Source: Membranipora membranacea (lineage: Eukaryota > Bryozoa > Gymnolaemata > Cheilostomatida > Membraniporidae). From it: DNA of 64,000 nucleotides. The position numbers were made by a program, and so were the translations under genes. Of this stretch, positions 1-12,200 are shown piece by piece; within the stretch, counting starts at the first letter, position 1, and every line of letters begins with the position of its first letter. The notes under the pieces were generated by a model, which was not told the origin of the DNA, made no database searches, and saw only the letters and a program-made list of their open reading frames with translations. Location: assembly GCA_914767715.1 (NCBI GenBank), contig OU612067.1:13893001-13957000 (forward strand), given 5' to 3'.

Positions 1-513
1 CAGGGAAGCACAGTCTTTTGTGGGCTGACCGGGAAACCTAAATACTCTAGCCATGAGAGAAATTCTGACAATGCCTCTTGACATCGCTGATGGCTCGACG
101 CCAGTATCAAAAAGTCATCGATGTAATTGAACATTTCACAGTCTGGGTGGGTTTTCTCAAATAACCAAGCAAGGCTGTTTGATATGGCTTGGAATATAGC
201 GCATGATGTGCTCAGGCCCATGGGCAAACATATATCGATTAACAACTTATCTTCAAATTGCATCCCCAGATATCTCCAGTCTTCTTTGTTTATTGGGCAG
301 CACCGATACGCATCTGCTAGGTTGATCTTCGCCATGAAGGTTGGGGCCTTCTCTTTCTCTTGTCTTCTTGACAGCGATTCTGCCACCTGCATAACATTAC
401 AGTAACTCACACCTTTAAGTTCATTGGGAATATTATCATTGACAGATGTGCCATAAGGTTTACTCAGATCATGAATGAGGCGAAACTTTCCCGGAGTGCT
501 CTTCGGAATAGCA
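1..513 (-). mobile_element. DIRS-like retrotransposon reverse transcriptase fragment
   Basis: The minus strand is open from about 513 to the window edge and reads as a reverse transcriptase. It starts with an IPKSTPGKFRLIHDLS block, followed by a KINLADAYR segment, a CLPMGLSTSCAIFQ segment and the catalytic YIDDFLIL box near 105-125. This order (P-K-x-x-P-G-K-x-R-L-I-x-x-L-S, then L-P-x-G-L, then Y-x-D-D-F) is typical of DIRS/Ngaro-type elements rather than of LINEs. A TGA interrupts the frame just upstream (about 523-525), so the N-terminal side is missing or decayed. RNase H and a tyrosine recombinase would lie left of the window. The DIRS assignment comes from motif style only; a Gypsy relative is the alternative. 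Confidence 0.7.
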
Positions 514-1525
514 TATAAAGTTCACAGTCTCAAGGCTAGCAACCAAAGGATTGATGAGTTTAAGTCTCCCACAATTCAATACAAAGTGATCACATGACTT
601 CCTTGTTGTCAGATCAGTACTTTATAAAACACGTTGGAGTTGTCGGGGCTTGTTGGGAGGGCCAGACGACTCTAACTATTGGAGCTGCGCTGAGATACTT
701 GAGCATTTGTTTTGGATTAATTTCAGTCTAAAAAACAACTTTAGGAAAGTTTGATTTTTTTTAACTTGTCGCATTGATGATAATCTAGTGCGGACAGCTC
801 TGTCACACAGGGATGGCAGAACTAGACCTGCAACAACTTTATATTTAATAGTATCCTCTACTCTTTGATTGAAATTGAGGTATATAATTAAATGGTGTCC
901 AGAGGGGTCCATTGAGATATCGAATGGGATTATAATAAGTTAGACTGGTTAACCTGGTACAGTCAATTCTCACACGTAATGAATATCAGAGGTCCTAAAT
1001 AAAATGTAGAACCGTTAAATTGTGAAAATATTTATGACTAGAAGTGTTTTGATGCTGTATTCCCAAATATTTTCTCAATATAAGTCTAAATTAAGACCTC
1101 AAAATAAAGTTAATACCCATGCGGAATGATCATTGCAGAAAAGATATTAACATGGCAAATTTCTCACCATTGATGATAAGAAAGTATTCACCATAAGTAG
1201 GTTTGATATCGACAAGTTTATTGAACTTCAAGGTTGGTTTTTATGACTTTAAATAAACAATAAAATGTAAACGGTGACTGATGGTCAAAGAGCACATTTC
1301 CCGCAACTGATGGTAAGAAACATTACAGCTTCAAACAAAATTTATAAGAAGAGTGAAGTCATGGTGGCTAATAAATGGTTTGCACAACGTTTAGGTGACC
1401 CATAATTATATTTTATTATTTATGATTTTATCATGTGACTAACAGAACATCAATCTAGTTTTTTTATTAAAAAATTCATACATATGTGCTTATTTTAAAT
1501 GTAACACCAAAAACCCTGGTCTATA
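514..1525. other. AT-rich spacer, no gene recognised
   Basis: Nothing in this stretch resembles a known family. A minus-strand open frame of 78 codons (676-912) has no recognisable motif, but it lies just 5' of the reverse transcriptase fragment and could be more decayed sequence of that element. The rest is AT-rich and closed in all frames. Confidence 0.4.
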
Positions 1526-1529
1526 ATGC

Positions 1530-1740
1530 ATCGATCGCATATTTTAAGACTGTATATAATAATTGAACACCGTAATACGTTGGTTAGACATCTTATTGGG
1601 GGAAGTGTTCACATGTGTAGGCAAAGGAGGCATATTTCAAGACTGTATATAATAATTAAAAACCTTAATATGTTGGTTGGACATCTTCACATGTGTAGGA
1701 ACAGGAGGCATATTTAAAGAATGTATGTAATAATTGAACA
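1530..1740. repeat. Three-copy tandem repeat, unit about 75-100 bp
   Basis: The motif gcatatttcaagactgtata followed by taataattgaa, a variable middle, then acatcttcacatgtgtagg and an A/G-rich end occurs three times in a row. Copy one begins near 1533, copy two near 1629 and copy three near 1708 (partial). Copy one carries about 15 extra bases. The short plus-strand frame across it is a by-product of the repeat. Confidence 0.75.
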
Positions 1741-1833
1741 ACTCTATAGCATTGAGCATGATTTCTATGTCTTGGTTTCTTTTAGTTTGAAGTTTATTAA
1801 ATTAGGCCCATGATTTGATCTACAATAACTTAC

Positions 1834-2008
1834 TTGCATACAAAACAGGCTATAACATTGATATTTTCCTGATTGTCAGCGATACATCCGTCACAGAATG
1901 TATGACCACATGGGAGCTGTTTAGGTTGTTGATGTAGCCCTCAACCTCTAAACATTCACCACATTTTACTGGGTATCTTTCTTGATTTTCTACTATTGCA
2001 GAAGCCAT
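1834..2008 (-). pseudogene. RING-finger (TRIM-like) first exon with apparent frameshift
   Basis: From an ATG at 2008 the minus strand encodes MASAIVENQERYPVKCGECLEV. After a one-base frame change near 1945 it continues KQLPCGHTFCDGC, then ACFVCK, ending at a good donor (AAG|GTAAGT) at 1834. Together these supply a C-x2-C, C-x-H-x3-C-x2-C and C-x2-C ligand series, the layout of the RING domain of TRIM-type E3 ubiquitin ligases. In a single frame the zinc ligands are split, so this is a pseudogene, a genuine allele with a frameshift, or a sequencing error. No following exon could be recognised on the left, where the tandem repeat and the retroelement lie. Confidence 0.6.
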
Positions 2009-5000
2009 CTTGAGATCAGAGCTTATAAAGAACACAAAAAAAACTAATGATATTTGGTTTAAACAGCTCGATCGGATACCGGATATCGGATTCACTAAAA
2101 CATCCAACTTTAGTTCGATCAACCCTAGTTTCAGTTAAGGTACAAATTGTTCTAGCAAAGCAACAGTGGTCGACATTATAATCTTTGCAAAGTCCAAATA
2201 AGATTTCATACTGCTTACCTTTTGCAAACAGTTGCCTCATATGAAGCCCATACAATGTTATATAGTATATCGATTTCTTGATGATAGCATCATCAATTAA
2301 AGCTAAGCCAATCAATGGGCTGCATGGATACACCTAGTTGCTATTCAACAAAATTGGAAAACCATTTCCACTAACTATGGTTTTCCAGTCTATTGAGTCA
2401 TAGTACCACAATCGTTTTGCTGAGAGGTGACACCATCATGGAGCAACTAATGAATTGTGTATAACAATCTGAAGGCATTATGGTTTGGATTCCAGCTCTT
2501 TAATCTGAGAGTGACAAGTTTAAATCACAATCGATCCCCATGCTGTTTATGGAGATCAGCTCTTCATTATAACCCTAGCTTGTCCACCTCTACTTTGTTT
2601 GGGGGTGCACTAAGTAGGTGCACTGATAAATCTCATTTAAGACTGAAAGCATATCTCCATTAGCCTCTAAACGACCCTTGTATAGTAATAAAATTCATAT
2701 AACAATATTTTCATAAAACAATATGAGATAAGCGTAACTACTCATGTTTTTTAATATCTGGAATTTAACAGAGCAGATTGAGAGTGAGAAAGTGCTGCAA
2801 CATATAGACTGGGATTTAGTCCAACAACTTGGAGTTATCTACTCAGGTTGGATGAGCAGATAACTCCACACAATAACAAACCAAAACCCATCAGCCAATC
2901 AATACAAAACCAAAGCACAAGCACAAGCCATTCATTAAGGCACAATAATAGTGATACATTTGTAGATAACACCACAGAAGTAATATCCAACATCACCAAT
3001 AATACAGACAAGGTCTCATTGTTGGCCTGAATCCCAGGCTATGCAAAATGTAAAAACAAACATTCTGCTCGCAGAATACAAAAAAAAGAAATCACATAAT
3101 ATCGCTACAGTCACATGGTTTGATGTCACCCTGATTTTAGGAGTTATCGGGTCATCGAAAAAGCATTTGTTTAAATTTGGTTTGCATTGGTCCGTGTTCC
3201 TGCATTCGCTTTGGGTAACAATCTTTTGTATACGTTGCAGCATGGATGAATGGATAGCATAAAAGTCTGTGGCCCAGGTCCCAAAGCTTTCGAAGTTTCA
3301 TCATCGTGGAAATTGTAAGCATCTATTCGAATCGGGAGGGGGCAACTCATTTGATGCCCCCCCCCCCCCGATTGATGCATCAATACATATAGTAGCATAA
3401 TAGTGATTAATGGTACATAGCACAAGATATTATAAACAATAGATCCCCAACAATACAACCACCAAGATTTACAGCACTGTGAAATTTCCTGTCCTGCATA
3501 GAGAAGGCGTATGTTGAAAGTTTCAATTTTTTAATATACTAGATGCTTTGATGAAGTAGAGCTCTCTAGTCACATCTTGGCACGAGAAGTACATCTCCCT
3601 CCACATATAAGTCATACATAGGTGACAGAATTAAGTTTTCTTAGGTCTGCTATTTATCCAACCAAGTCACCTGAATATCCAGAGTTTCTTTATGATAAAC
3701 TTTTTTTAAAGCGTCTTTCAGTAAAGCAGATATATCGGACATGGCTAGTTTACCAGAACTAGCTCGTCAACTGTGAGATAGTGCTGGTAAACTATCTTGT
3801 TATTGTATAATATTTTTGGTACCATTGAGCGACGCCCACCCACCTGTTACTATTTTAACTGCTTATTTTTAGTACGACCCAATGAAAATTGCGAAACATT
3901 TTGATCTATTTACTTTCTCTTTTTATGTAACAAAATATCATTGGTTTGAGATTTTAATGCAAAAACCATGAAAATAATATTGTCCTGAGGTGATTGGTAT
4001 GAAAAAATATATTGAGTTATAACTAAATGGGGAATGTAGCACCCTTAAAGTTTTGGTGAACAAATCATCCATCAGGCTAAGATTTAAATAGAGTTCAGTG
4101 GTATTATTAACAGCTCCAGATGTGGACTGCAGCACACAGCACACTTCGCCAACCCTTACCAGCATTACCAGGTCCCCAACCTTGACCAGCACAGAGGATA
4201 CTTTGTCCTGAGCAGAGTATATCAGAGGACAAAATAAAGTTAAAGTTGGCTCATTTCAAATGTGAGAGCTTTCATCAGATAACCAGCCATGGTCAATTAA
4301 GAAAATTATCTCAGTACATTTTGGGATTGTCTTTTCCTGTGTGAAAAAAAAGACAACAAGATAACTATCCATCTGAAAATATAGCTCATATTTTGTCATG
4401 ATGACAACAAAAGTAGTTGCTCTCTCCAGTTGACGCAATAGGTTGAACTTCATATCCTTATCTTGAAACGTCACCAGATCACAATCCTCTTCGCATAGTG
4501 TGACACCTCCGGCCGGGGGGAGGGACCGGCGGACGGGTGCACAAGTCTAGGGGCTCAGACTATGTGACTCCTTGAGGGTGGCTGACCCTGGTCGCCTCCC
4601 ACTCAACTCTTTGGTAGTTGTGTTCAGCGTATGCGCTATAGAGGACTGTTGAATGGTGAACATTGAAGAGTTGTGACCCGCTTGACACATGGTAATTCTG
4701 CCAGCATTATAGGGTATTTATTGGCAAGGTATTTTCTTCAGAGTTTCACTATCAAGCATGCATCGCTTGGTTCCATCAGCAATAAATAGCAGGTTTAAGT
4801 ATCAAGTCTCTGTAGTGCCATTTCAAAATCATGTGAGATCAGAACACTGCTTGGTCCATTGACTGTAGCTTAATGTTCTAAGATATATGCTGGTGGTTTT
4901 GCTAATAGTATCACCACACCTTAAATTATAACAAATTATGCAAATTATAACAAATTGAGCCATAAGGTATCATATGTGGATGAGCGTTATATGTGCACAT

Positions 5001-5460
5001 TGAGCTGTTAAGCGTGATTGATAGGGACATTAATGAGGTTTTCAAGCGCTTATGCTAACAGGAAATATAACCTCAGGTTATTTATAATACTCATGGCTAA
5101 ACTCAGCCGCCACCATTGTAAAAACTGGTCTTGTACCCTGGCAACTCTTATTGGTTGTAGTTTTACTGTAGTGTGAAGTACTGGCTACACTCATTGGGCA
5201 GTTGCCTGATCCTAAATCTGTTCATTGTTTTAACAACTAACACCTATATGCCAGTAAATTCAGACTTAAAAATGTCAAATTTCCCAATGAGTTGCTGGAA
5301 AGGTATGAGATAATACGATTTACGATGAGGAAATTATTTGATCTCGGCTGAATATTTCATTCTTTTCTCATAAGTAACTACGAATGATAAATAGCAGCAT
5401 TGATGTTAATGACCAAGAAATAATTTTAAAATTGGGAATGCATATATTTATCCGTGTCTA
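2009..5460. other. Intergenic stretch without recognised gene
   Basis: No exon could be supported here. Visible structure: an 11-base inverted repeat (2355-2365 with 2377-2387), a hairpin with arms ggagttatct and agataactcc (2831-2840 with 2858-2867), a run of 13 C (3357-3369), and a GC-rich patch (about 4505-4610). Minus-strand frames at 3938-4192 and 4256-4474 lie next to each other and might be exons of an unrecognised gene, but they carry no motif I can name. Confidence 0.4.
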
Positions 5461-5469
5461 TGGTCAATG

Positions 5470-5518
5470 GTCCTTGATCCTGAGTCTGGCGCTCTACTAA
5501 CTGAGCAATTTAATTCCT
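5470..5518 (-). repeat. tRNA-like fragment (A box), likely SINE remnant
   Basis: The reverse complement of 5489-5506 reads gctcagttagtagagcgc, a good match to the D-arm and A box of a tRNA. No convincing B box or cloverleaf follows, so this is scored as a decayed tRNA-derived element rather than a functional tRNA gene. Confidence 0.45.
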
Positions 5519-5847
5519 AGTTTCAAAAACTGAGTACAGCTGTCTCCTTGGGAGGGGAAAAGAAAGGAAAGGAAGGCTAATGTACTTTGCCCAACAATAA
5601 ATCTCCTGAAGTTCAGATAATAAGAAATCAAAGTTGTTTCAATATCCTGTTGGCCATGAAAAGCCTCGTAACAGAGAGAAGCTAACTCGTAAATACACAA
5701 GCAATTAGAAAAAAAGATCAATTTCTTACAAAATTCTAATTTCTTGCCTGTAGATCAAAACTAGTGTGTGAAGATGATATTCTACATATGTGAGAAGGGA
5801 CCATGGCATGTGGTTAGTTATCAAGGATCTAGTATTATCTTGTATCT

Positions 5848-5853
5848 TTATTT
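5848..5853 (-). terminator. Polyadenylation signal AATAAA (sushi/mucin gene)
   Basis: A minus-strand AATAAA lies about 160 bases beyond the stop codon at 6014, in an AT-rich 3' region. It fits as the poly(A) signal of the sushi-mucin-transmembrane transcript. Confidence 0.5.
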
Positions 5854-6013
5854 TTTCTTCCAACAACGTATACCAATTATAGCTTAGAAATCTTCTTGCC
5901 ACGAATGATGCAGTCAGATCAAAGGGGATAAAGTCATATAATTTCGTTTCCAGGCTATGGTTTATATATTTCAGACTTCTCAGCGCCTGAGCCCTGAGGT
6001 GAAAGTATATTAT

Positions 6014-6254
6014 TCACTCCTCATCCGTGTCACAGTAAGGAAGGTCTGGTAGTAGTTTGTTACATGAGTCAGCGTCAAGAGTTACTGATGATGACTCACA
6101 ATCCTGGGTGGTTGAGCCTTCTGAGTCATGTGAGGGACAGAGAGGCTCTAACTCTCTGACAGTAGTAGCAGAGTAGTGATTCTCTGTAGGTGGTGATATG
6201 CCTGCTTGTTGTCTGTCAACCAGCATCAACTCCAAATGCCTGAGCTGTTTTTTC
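6014..6254 (-). CDS. Cytoplasmic tail exon
   Basis: After the helix the tail runs RKKQLRHLELMLVDRQQ, then an acidic Ser-rich stretch, and ends DLPYCDTDEE. It carries two Tyr (NHYSATT and PYCDTDEE); the second sits in an acidic context that could suit a tyrosine kinase or a sorting adaptor, though this is inference. The acceptor (GTAG at 6255-6258) and the phase-2 join to 6439 are clean. Confidence 0.7.
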
Positions 6255-9200
6255 CTACAACAGTAATTATTACAGAGTTCAATACAACACTAAAATCTCA
6301 GACTGATCACAAACCAAAATGGGAAGAAGATTTTGCAAATTTGTAATTTTGCAATATCTTAAACGGTGCACTGGAACTAAGTTATAATGTAGTTGGCAAT
6401 TGAATTGCTATAGAGGTTGTTAAATGTGCCTTTCATACCGTGTGTTGAGTTTTCGGAGAGTGTATATCACCAGCGTAGATAGTAACAACACCACAGCAAC
6501 GACAACGACACAGGCAATTACAAACGGACTATGGGAGTCAGCTCGATCGTTCACAGTCCCAAGTTTTGAGGGTTGTATGGTAGGTGTTACACCCTGGTTT
6601 GAGTCTGTCGAATCTGCTTGCGTGATAGGATCCTCTTCTGTTGTGGTTGATTCAGTTAGAATATTGGTGGTTTCTGGAATTATAGTGTTAATCTTTTTGA
6701 ATTTAGGAATCGTTGCCGGAACTGGAAATCTTGTGTCAACACGGGTTGTCTGATATTGTTCTGTAGGGTCTCCATATGGAGTGAGATGCTTTACTATTGG
6801 GGTATTGAGGCTTTCGGAGGTTTCAGTGTCAAATTTTATGAATTTAGGAATCATAGTTGAAGATGAAAGTGGGGTATCCCCATGGCTAGTCATATCATGT
6901 ATTGAGTCAGCTGATGTTTGAGCCGACCAAGACACTGACTGACCAGAAGATGGGGTGGAAGTTTCAGTTTGATGTTGATCTGTTGTGACCAGGTGCTGGT
7001 TAGAATCAGACGTCGCCACAGAAATATTAGGTGCAGCATTACTTTGAGATTTGCATGGTTTGAGGCATACAGTCAAGTTTTCATGGCCGTCATTAGCATG
7101 ACCATACTCGGTATCATAAGATGCAGGTGTTACAAATGATGTTTGAATCAAATATTGTTCACTTGTAATATCTAATGAAGTTGTTTCCAAATCAGGTACA
7201 GATGAGGAGTTTGGATCAGATTTAATTACTGTCATCGTGTCACTGGAGTCGACTGATGACATGCTTACTGAGGCAACAGAGTCTTCTTGTGAGTTTTGAG
7301 TGCTCGTAGTTTCAGAACTTAGTTGTGATGTCACATGTTGATCATGGAGAGTTCTAATCCTCTCTGTACTACTTGTCATTAGTTTAGTGGTGCTGTGGAA
7401 CTCAGTGTCAGCGTGTCGTGATGTCATGGTCCAGAAATCTGATCCGGTGGTAGTTTGACGCCTCGTGGTAGATTTAACGTGATCGGTTATGTAAGTTCCT
7501 GTGGTTTGTTTATCTGTCATAGGTTGGAAGTTTGGTGGTTTTATTGTTGTTTTGGCAGTTGGATTTGTTGGAGTTGATGCAGGTTGTGTTGATCTGGTAA
7601 CAGCCGGAATTGAAGTGGTTAGTAAGTTTGGCACCGTGAGATGATGTTTTAAGTTTGGTATCATAGTTCTTGTCATAACTGTGTAATAGAGACAAATGAA
7701 TGTACGATTTGTTTATGAGTCACAGCTGATGTCTCATTTCCACCGCAGGCATAAACAAGAAACCAGATCACCCTTCGTAAAGTCCTGACATATGGATAGT
7801 TGCAATCAAAATATTGGCTCATGTGCCATTGATCAAAACTTGCAGTCGCACATCATAAGTCACTTCCTTATCTCAACAAACTTTGCTCAATGGGAGGCTG
7901 GGAGAAGCAAACATTTTGAACTCATGCCTTCAAACGATAGCAAAAAGTTGACCCCTTTCATGGCAGAGAAAAATCTCTTCTCGATCAGAGGTTTTCTATC
8001 TGTGTCTTCTTTCCCCACTTAGATGCTTTTGCAATCTACTCCCAGGTGAGTGAACACAGAGGGGAAACTAAAGAGGAGCAAGAGTTGTTTCCCCATTTGT
8101 GAGAAGGGTCAAGTAAAATGTAAAAGTTTACCAGATTAATTGCAAACTAACAAAGGTTATGTAGACTTACCATCACAAGTAGGTGGCTGGCTCCAGACTC
8201 CATCAGACAGACATGTTATGTAGTCAGTACTTCTCATAGTATATCCTTCTATACACTTATACTGTATAATACTACCGACTGAGAATCCGTGTATAAGTAA
8301 GATCTGTCCGTGTTCTATTATTGGTGGATGGCGGCAGGCCAGGTCTGTCAATCAGAAAAACACTCCTGAATTCTTGATTAACCTTCATTATTTATGAAAG
8401 ATCAATTTGATTTGAAGTCATGATATATACATTTGGGACGGAGATTGGACACTCTAAAATTTCAGGCAAACAGTGGAGCATTTTTGTTCCGGAAACTATA
8501 GAGCTCTTTTGTAACCTAGCAATTTTTGAAATAAACTTAATTTGAAATAGATTGAGCAATCATTTGATATGACTGCTCACAAACAAACAATCATGATGTC
8601 ATGATTTAGGACTTTCAGCACTGATTTCCCCATTGCTGAATCTCTTATAAATATACATTGGTTACTGAATGACTCACCATAACACACCGGGGGTGGAGAC
8701 CAGAGACCATCCTCCAGACAACGACTGGTAGAATCTCCAGACATTCTGTGTCCAAAGCTACACTCATATTTCACTGTGTCATTGTAATAGTGACCGGTAA
8801 TAATCACTCGTCTGCCGTAGCTAACTGTGTAAGGCCTTCCACAACTCACCTCTACAATGAATTGACAGTTGTCCTCTTTTAAATGAGGGAATCTTTACAC
8901 ATAAAACAAGGGAAAACTGATGGCACTGATTATGTATGTGAAGAACCAGCCTTATCATTTGAAAGGATTATCAAATTCAGCAGCTGCATCATTGAAAACT
9001 CATTGGTTTCATTTACTCCTCAAGCAAAATTGATACAAATAAGCTTTGAAATTATATTATCAACGATCTTTCTCACAATAGTTTTCCATGTGTGATTCAA
9101 CAACAACAGAAAACTTACTCTGGCATACTGGCAGAGGCTCTGACCATTTCTGATCCGTGGTGCATTGGCTCATGGGTGAACCTCTCACTTCGTATCCTGG

Positions 9201-12200
9201 TCTGCAGTGATAAGTCACTTTCTCGCCTACAGTCCAATCACTATCGGTTGTGTTATTCACTGCATTCTCAACTATGGGTGGTGAGATACATGGCAGTGCT
9301 ACAACAAGAATATTACATGCAACAAAGTTGTCCTCTCAGAGATACTTTGATAGTACAAATTTGAGTTGTCTTCCCTTGATCAACTGAATATTTTCTACGC
9401 CTCTCATAGCTATACAGCTCAGTTGTTGTGTTAAGAGGTCTGAGAAGTCTCAGCTGATTCAGGACTATAGCATTAATTTGCATTATTTGTCTCTTACCTT
9501 GACACGAAGGTGGCAGACTCCAGTAACCATGAATACCACACGTAACACGACCATCTCCTATCATATTATATCCCTCTAAACATTCATATGCAGCCTCATC
9601 TCCGTGAGTGGTCCCTGTTATGTTTCTAACTGAATGAAGCACCACTGGAGGATATCCACACGTTATCTCTAAAAGTTAAGGGCAAATAATGAGTCAATGA
9701 GGCTGTATACATATCTGTTTGCTCTCACATCTAACGAGCTACAATTAGAAAATTGAAACTTTTGAGTTTGAGCCGATTCCACAGTTATCCCTCTTCTTAC
9801 TTAGCAGACCTAACTATTGTAAAAACTGTACATAACTCAACATGACCTACATTACTTCCTATGACATACAATACTTTCCATGGCGTACATTACTTTCTAT
9901 GACAATCAATACCTTCTATAACATACAATAATAACAAAAGGATAATAACATACAATAATTACTATGACAATAATTACTATAACTGTTAATTCTCTGAATT
10001 TCACACGGTACCTATTTCTATTGGTTTTTATTTGACATGTATTTCCTTTATTCTTTCATTGATAACCTACTAACTGATTGAAAGTAATTTGTCTATTAAT
10101 ATTGGTCTAATTTTAGTTATCCTAATAAATTGTACTGTTTATAATCTTTATGCTTGCTTTATAATTAATTTTTGCCTCATATTTTTTAAATCTGCAACTT
10201 CATGTATGTATGTTTATTTTTTTTCTGGATAAAAGTCCCCGACGTAATCTGCTCCAGAATAAATATGGAATATATATACATACATTACTACTATGACACA
10301 CTTTACTTACTATGACATATTGGTAGTTCTGACCACACTCCATCCTCCGTACATCTTACTATCGGTGAGCCAATCATAGAGTAACTGTTATTAGTGCACA
10401 TGTACTCTACCTCACTGTTATACGTTGTGCTATACAGATGTAGTGATCGAGATAGCCGTCCATTCTCTATAGCAGCTGGTGGAGCGCCGCATTCTTTTTC
10501 TGTAAAGAATATGAATAGTGAGATAGCTGTAGCTATCCGAGAACCTGGCCAGCAAAATGAGTACTTTCTATGCTTACAAACGCTTAGCTTGTTTGTGCTC
10601 AGTGTTTTGCGCAAACAAAACCTAAATTTATTTGGATTTTCTATCACAGCAACAAAACTAAATGTTCTAGAAGTTTTCCTGCTGTCGCTGTTGGCACAAT
10701 AGATCAAAAGTTTACATAGGAAACTAACCTTGTCAAGACTAGGTGTTTTGAGCAAACATAACCTTGTTTATTTGAAACATTCCATTGCATGTCTTTAGTT
10801 GAAGACAAACTTTCATGAGGGGGATTTTGAGCAAGACTTTGTTTAGTTTGGGTATGTTGACACATTAGAAGAATTCAAGATAGCCACATGAATTTAAGCT
10901 AGTTGGCATAGTTACATGATTGCAGGAAATAGACAACCAGAGTCATTAAAACAATGCCAGTATTCAGTGAATAATGAGTATTACTGTTGCTTATGGACCT
11001 GTGTAGATGCAGTGTGTTAAGGCTTATGTGAGACTCAAAGAAACTTAGATGGTATTGATGGAGCTAGGGTCAAAACAGGGTCATGGTTTAAGTTCTCATA
11101 TGTCGTCCAAATTGCTTAGAATATGATTGATAATGAAATGCTACTATCATCAACCCAGGTGCTATCTGAGCACTGAAGCTAATTGGGGCTATGTTTGGTT
11201 CCTATTTGAGCAAATCTCAGAAGATGATGATGTAACATTTCATCTAACATTCTTCTATAATAGTAATGAGTTTTTTTATATACCGCTTAATGTAAGCCAC
11301 AATGGGTACTTCTTAGCGGTTTTTACACTGTATCATTACCGCCTGGTCACTGGGTCCAAGTACTCCATAGCCATCCCTGACTAATGAGAACCTACATCGC
11401 ATGAAGCGCTGGTACCCATTGGAACACCTAATCGAACTTGTCTTCTCAGATAACACCAGAGGACATGCGCGGGAATTGAACCCCGGTTGTCAGATAGAAG
11501 ATCCGACCCGCAAACCACTAGGCTAACCTGATAACCTATAACTATAAATCATACTTACTGGCACAGTTTGCTGGTGATGACCATTTCTTATTAGATCTAC
11601 ATTGTACAGTAAAGCTCAGATCTGGGTTGTATCCAGGTAAGCATGTGTAAGTAGCCATGTCTTGATATCGTGTACCATTATGTGTGATACTTGCGGCGTT
11701 GTCACGAGACGGAGGCTCTCCACAACTGATCTCTGAACAATGATAGAAAAGAAACTCATTTTGAGGATATCATCATTAATGACTTAAGCATACTGCATAG
11801 TCTTGGGGACCTTCTATTTCATGGCTGTCAACAGCAGGAATCTAATAAAAAAAGTAACTCTTGTCATTATACATGTTCATTACACACGTTTACGTGTGCT
11901 ATAATTTAATGAAAGGCAAAGCCAGAAGTTTTTTTCAGAGAGGGGATATAAAAGTGATCTACTCTTTTCTGTAGCGATAATTCTACTTACTCGTACAGTG
12001 AGAAGGCAGTCCATCATTAGGTGATGACCACTGCCCATCTGTCCCACACTTCACACTGAATGCATCATCATTATTTAGTCTTTCATATCCAGACTTACAA
12101 AGACATGCTTTACTTGTTGGGTATTTAGATGAATTACCCCCACAGGTAAGGCCATCACCTGGTGTGTATGGACCGCAATCTTTACCTATATAAAAAAACA

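Noticed and set aside
127-405. Plus-strand 92-codon frame
   Set aside because: Antisense of the reverse transcriptase segment.
2848-3030. Plus frame rich in Asn/Ser/Thr as a coding exon
   Set aside because: Low-complexity composition, no motif and no supported splice partner; it begins within a hairpin repeat.
4256-4474. Minus frames at 4256-4474 and 3938-4192 as exons of a gene
   Set aside because: They have no recognisable motif and no confirmed splice link; left as unassigned sequence.
6424-6753. Plus-strand 109-codon frame
   Set aside because: Antisense shadow of the mucin stalk and transmembrane exon.
11464-11530. Functional tRNA gene
   Set aside because: A and B boxes are present but the acceptor stem and anticodon arm do not pair convincingly and an unrelated body follows; SINE is the better call.
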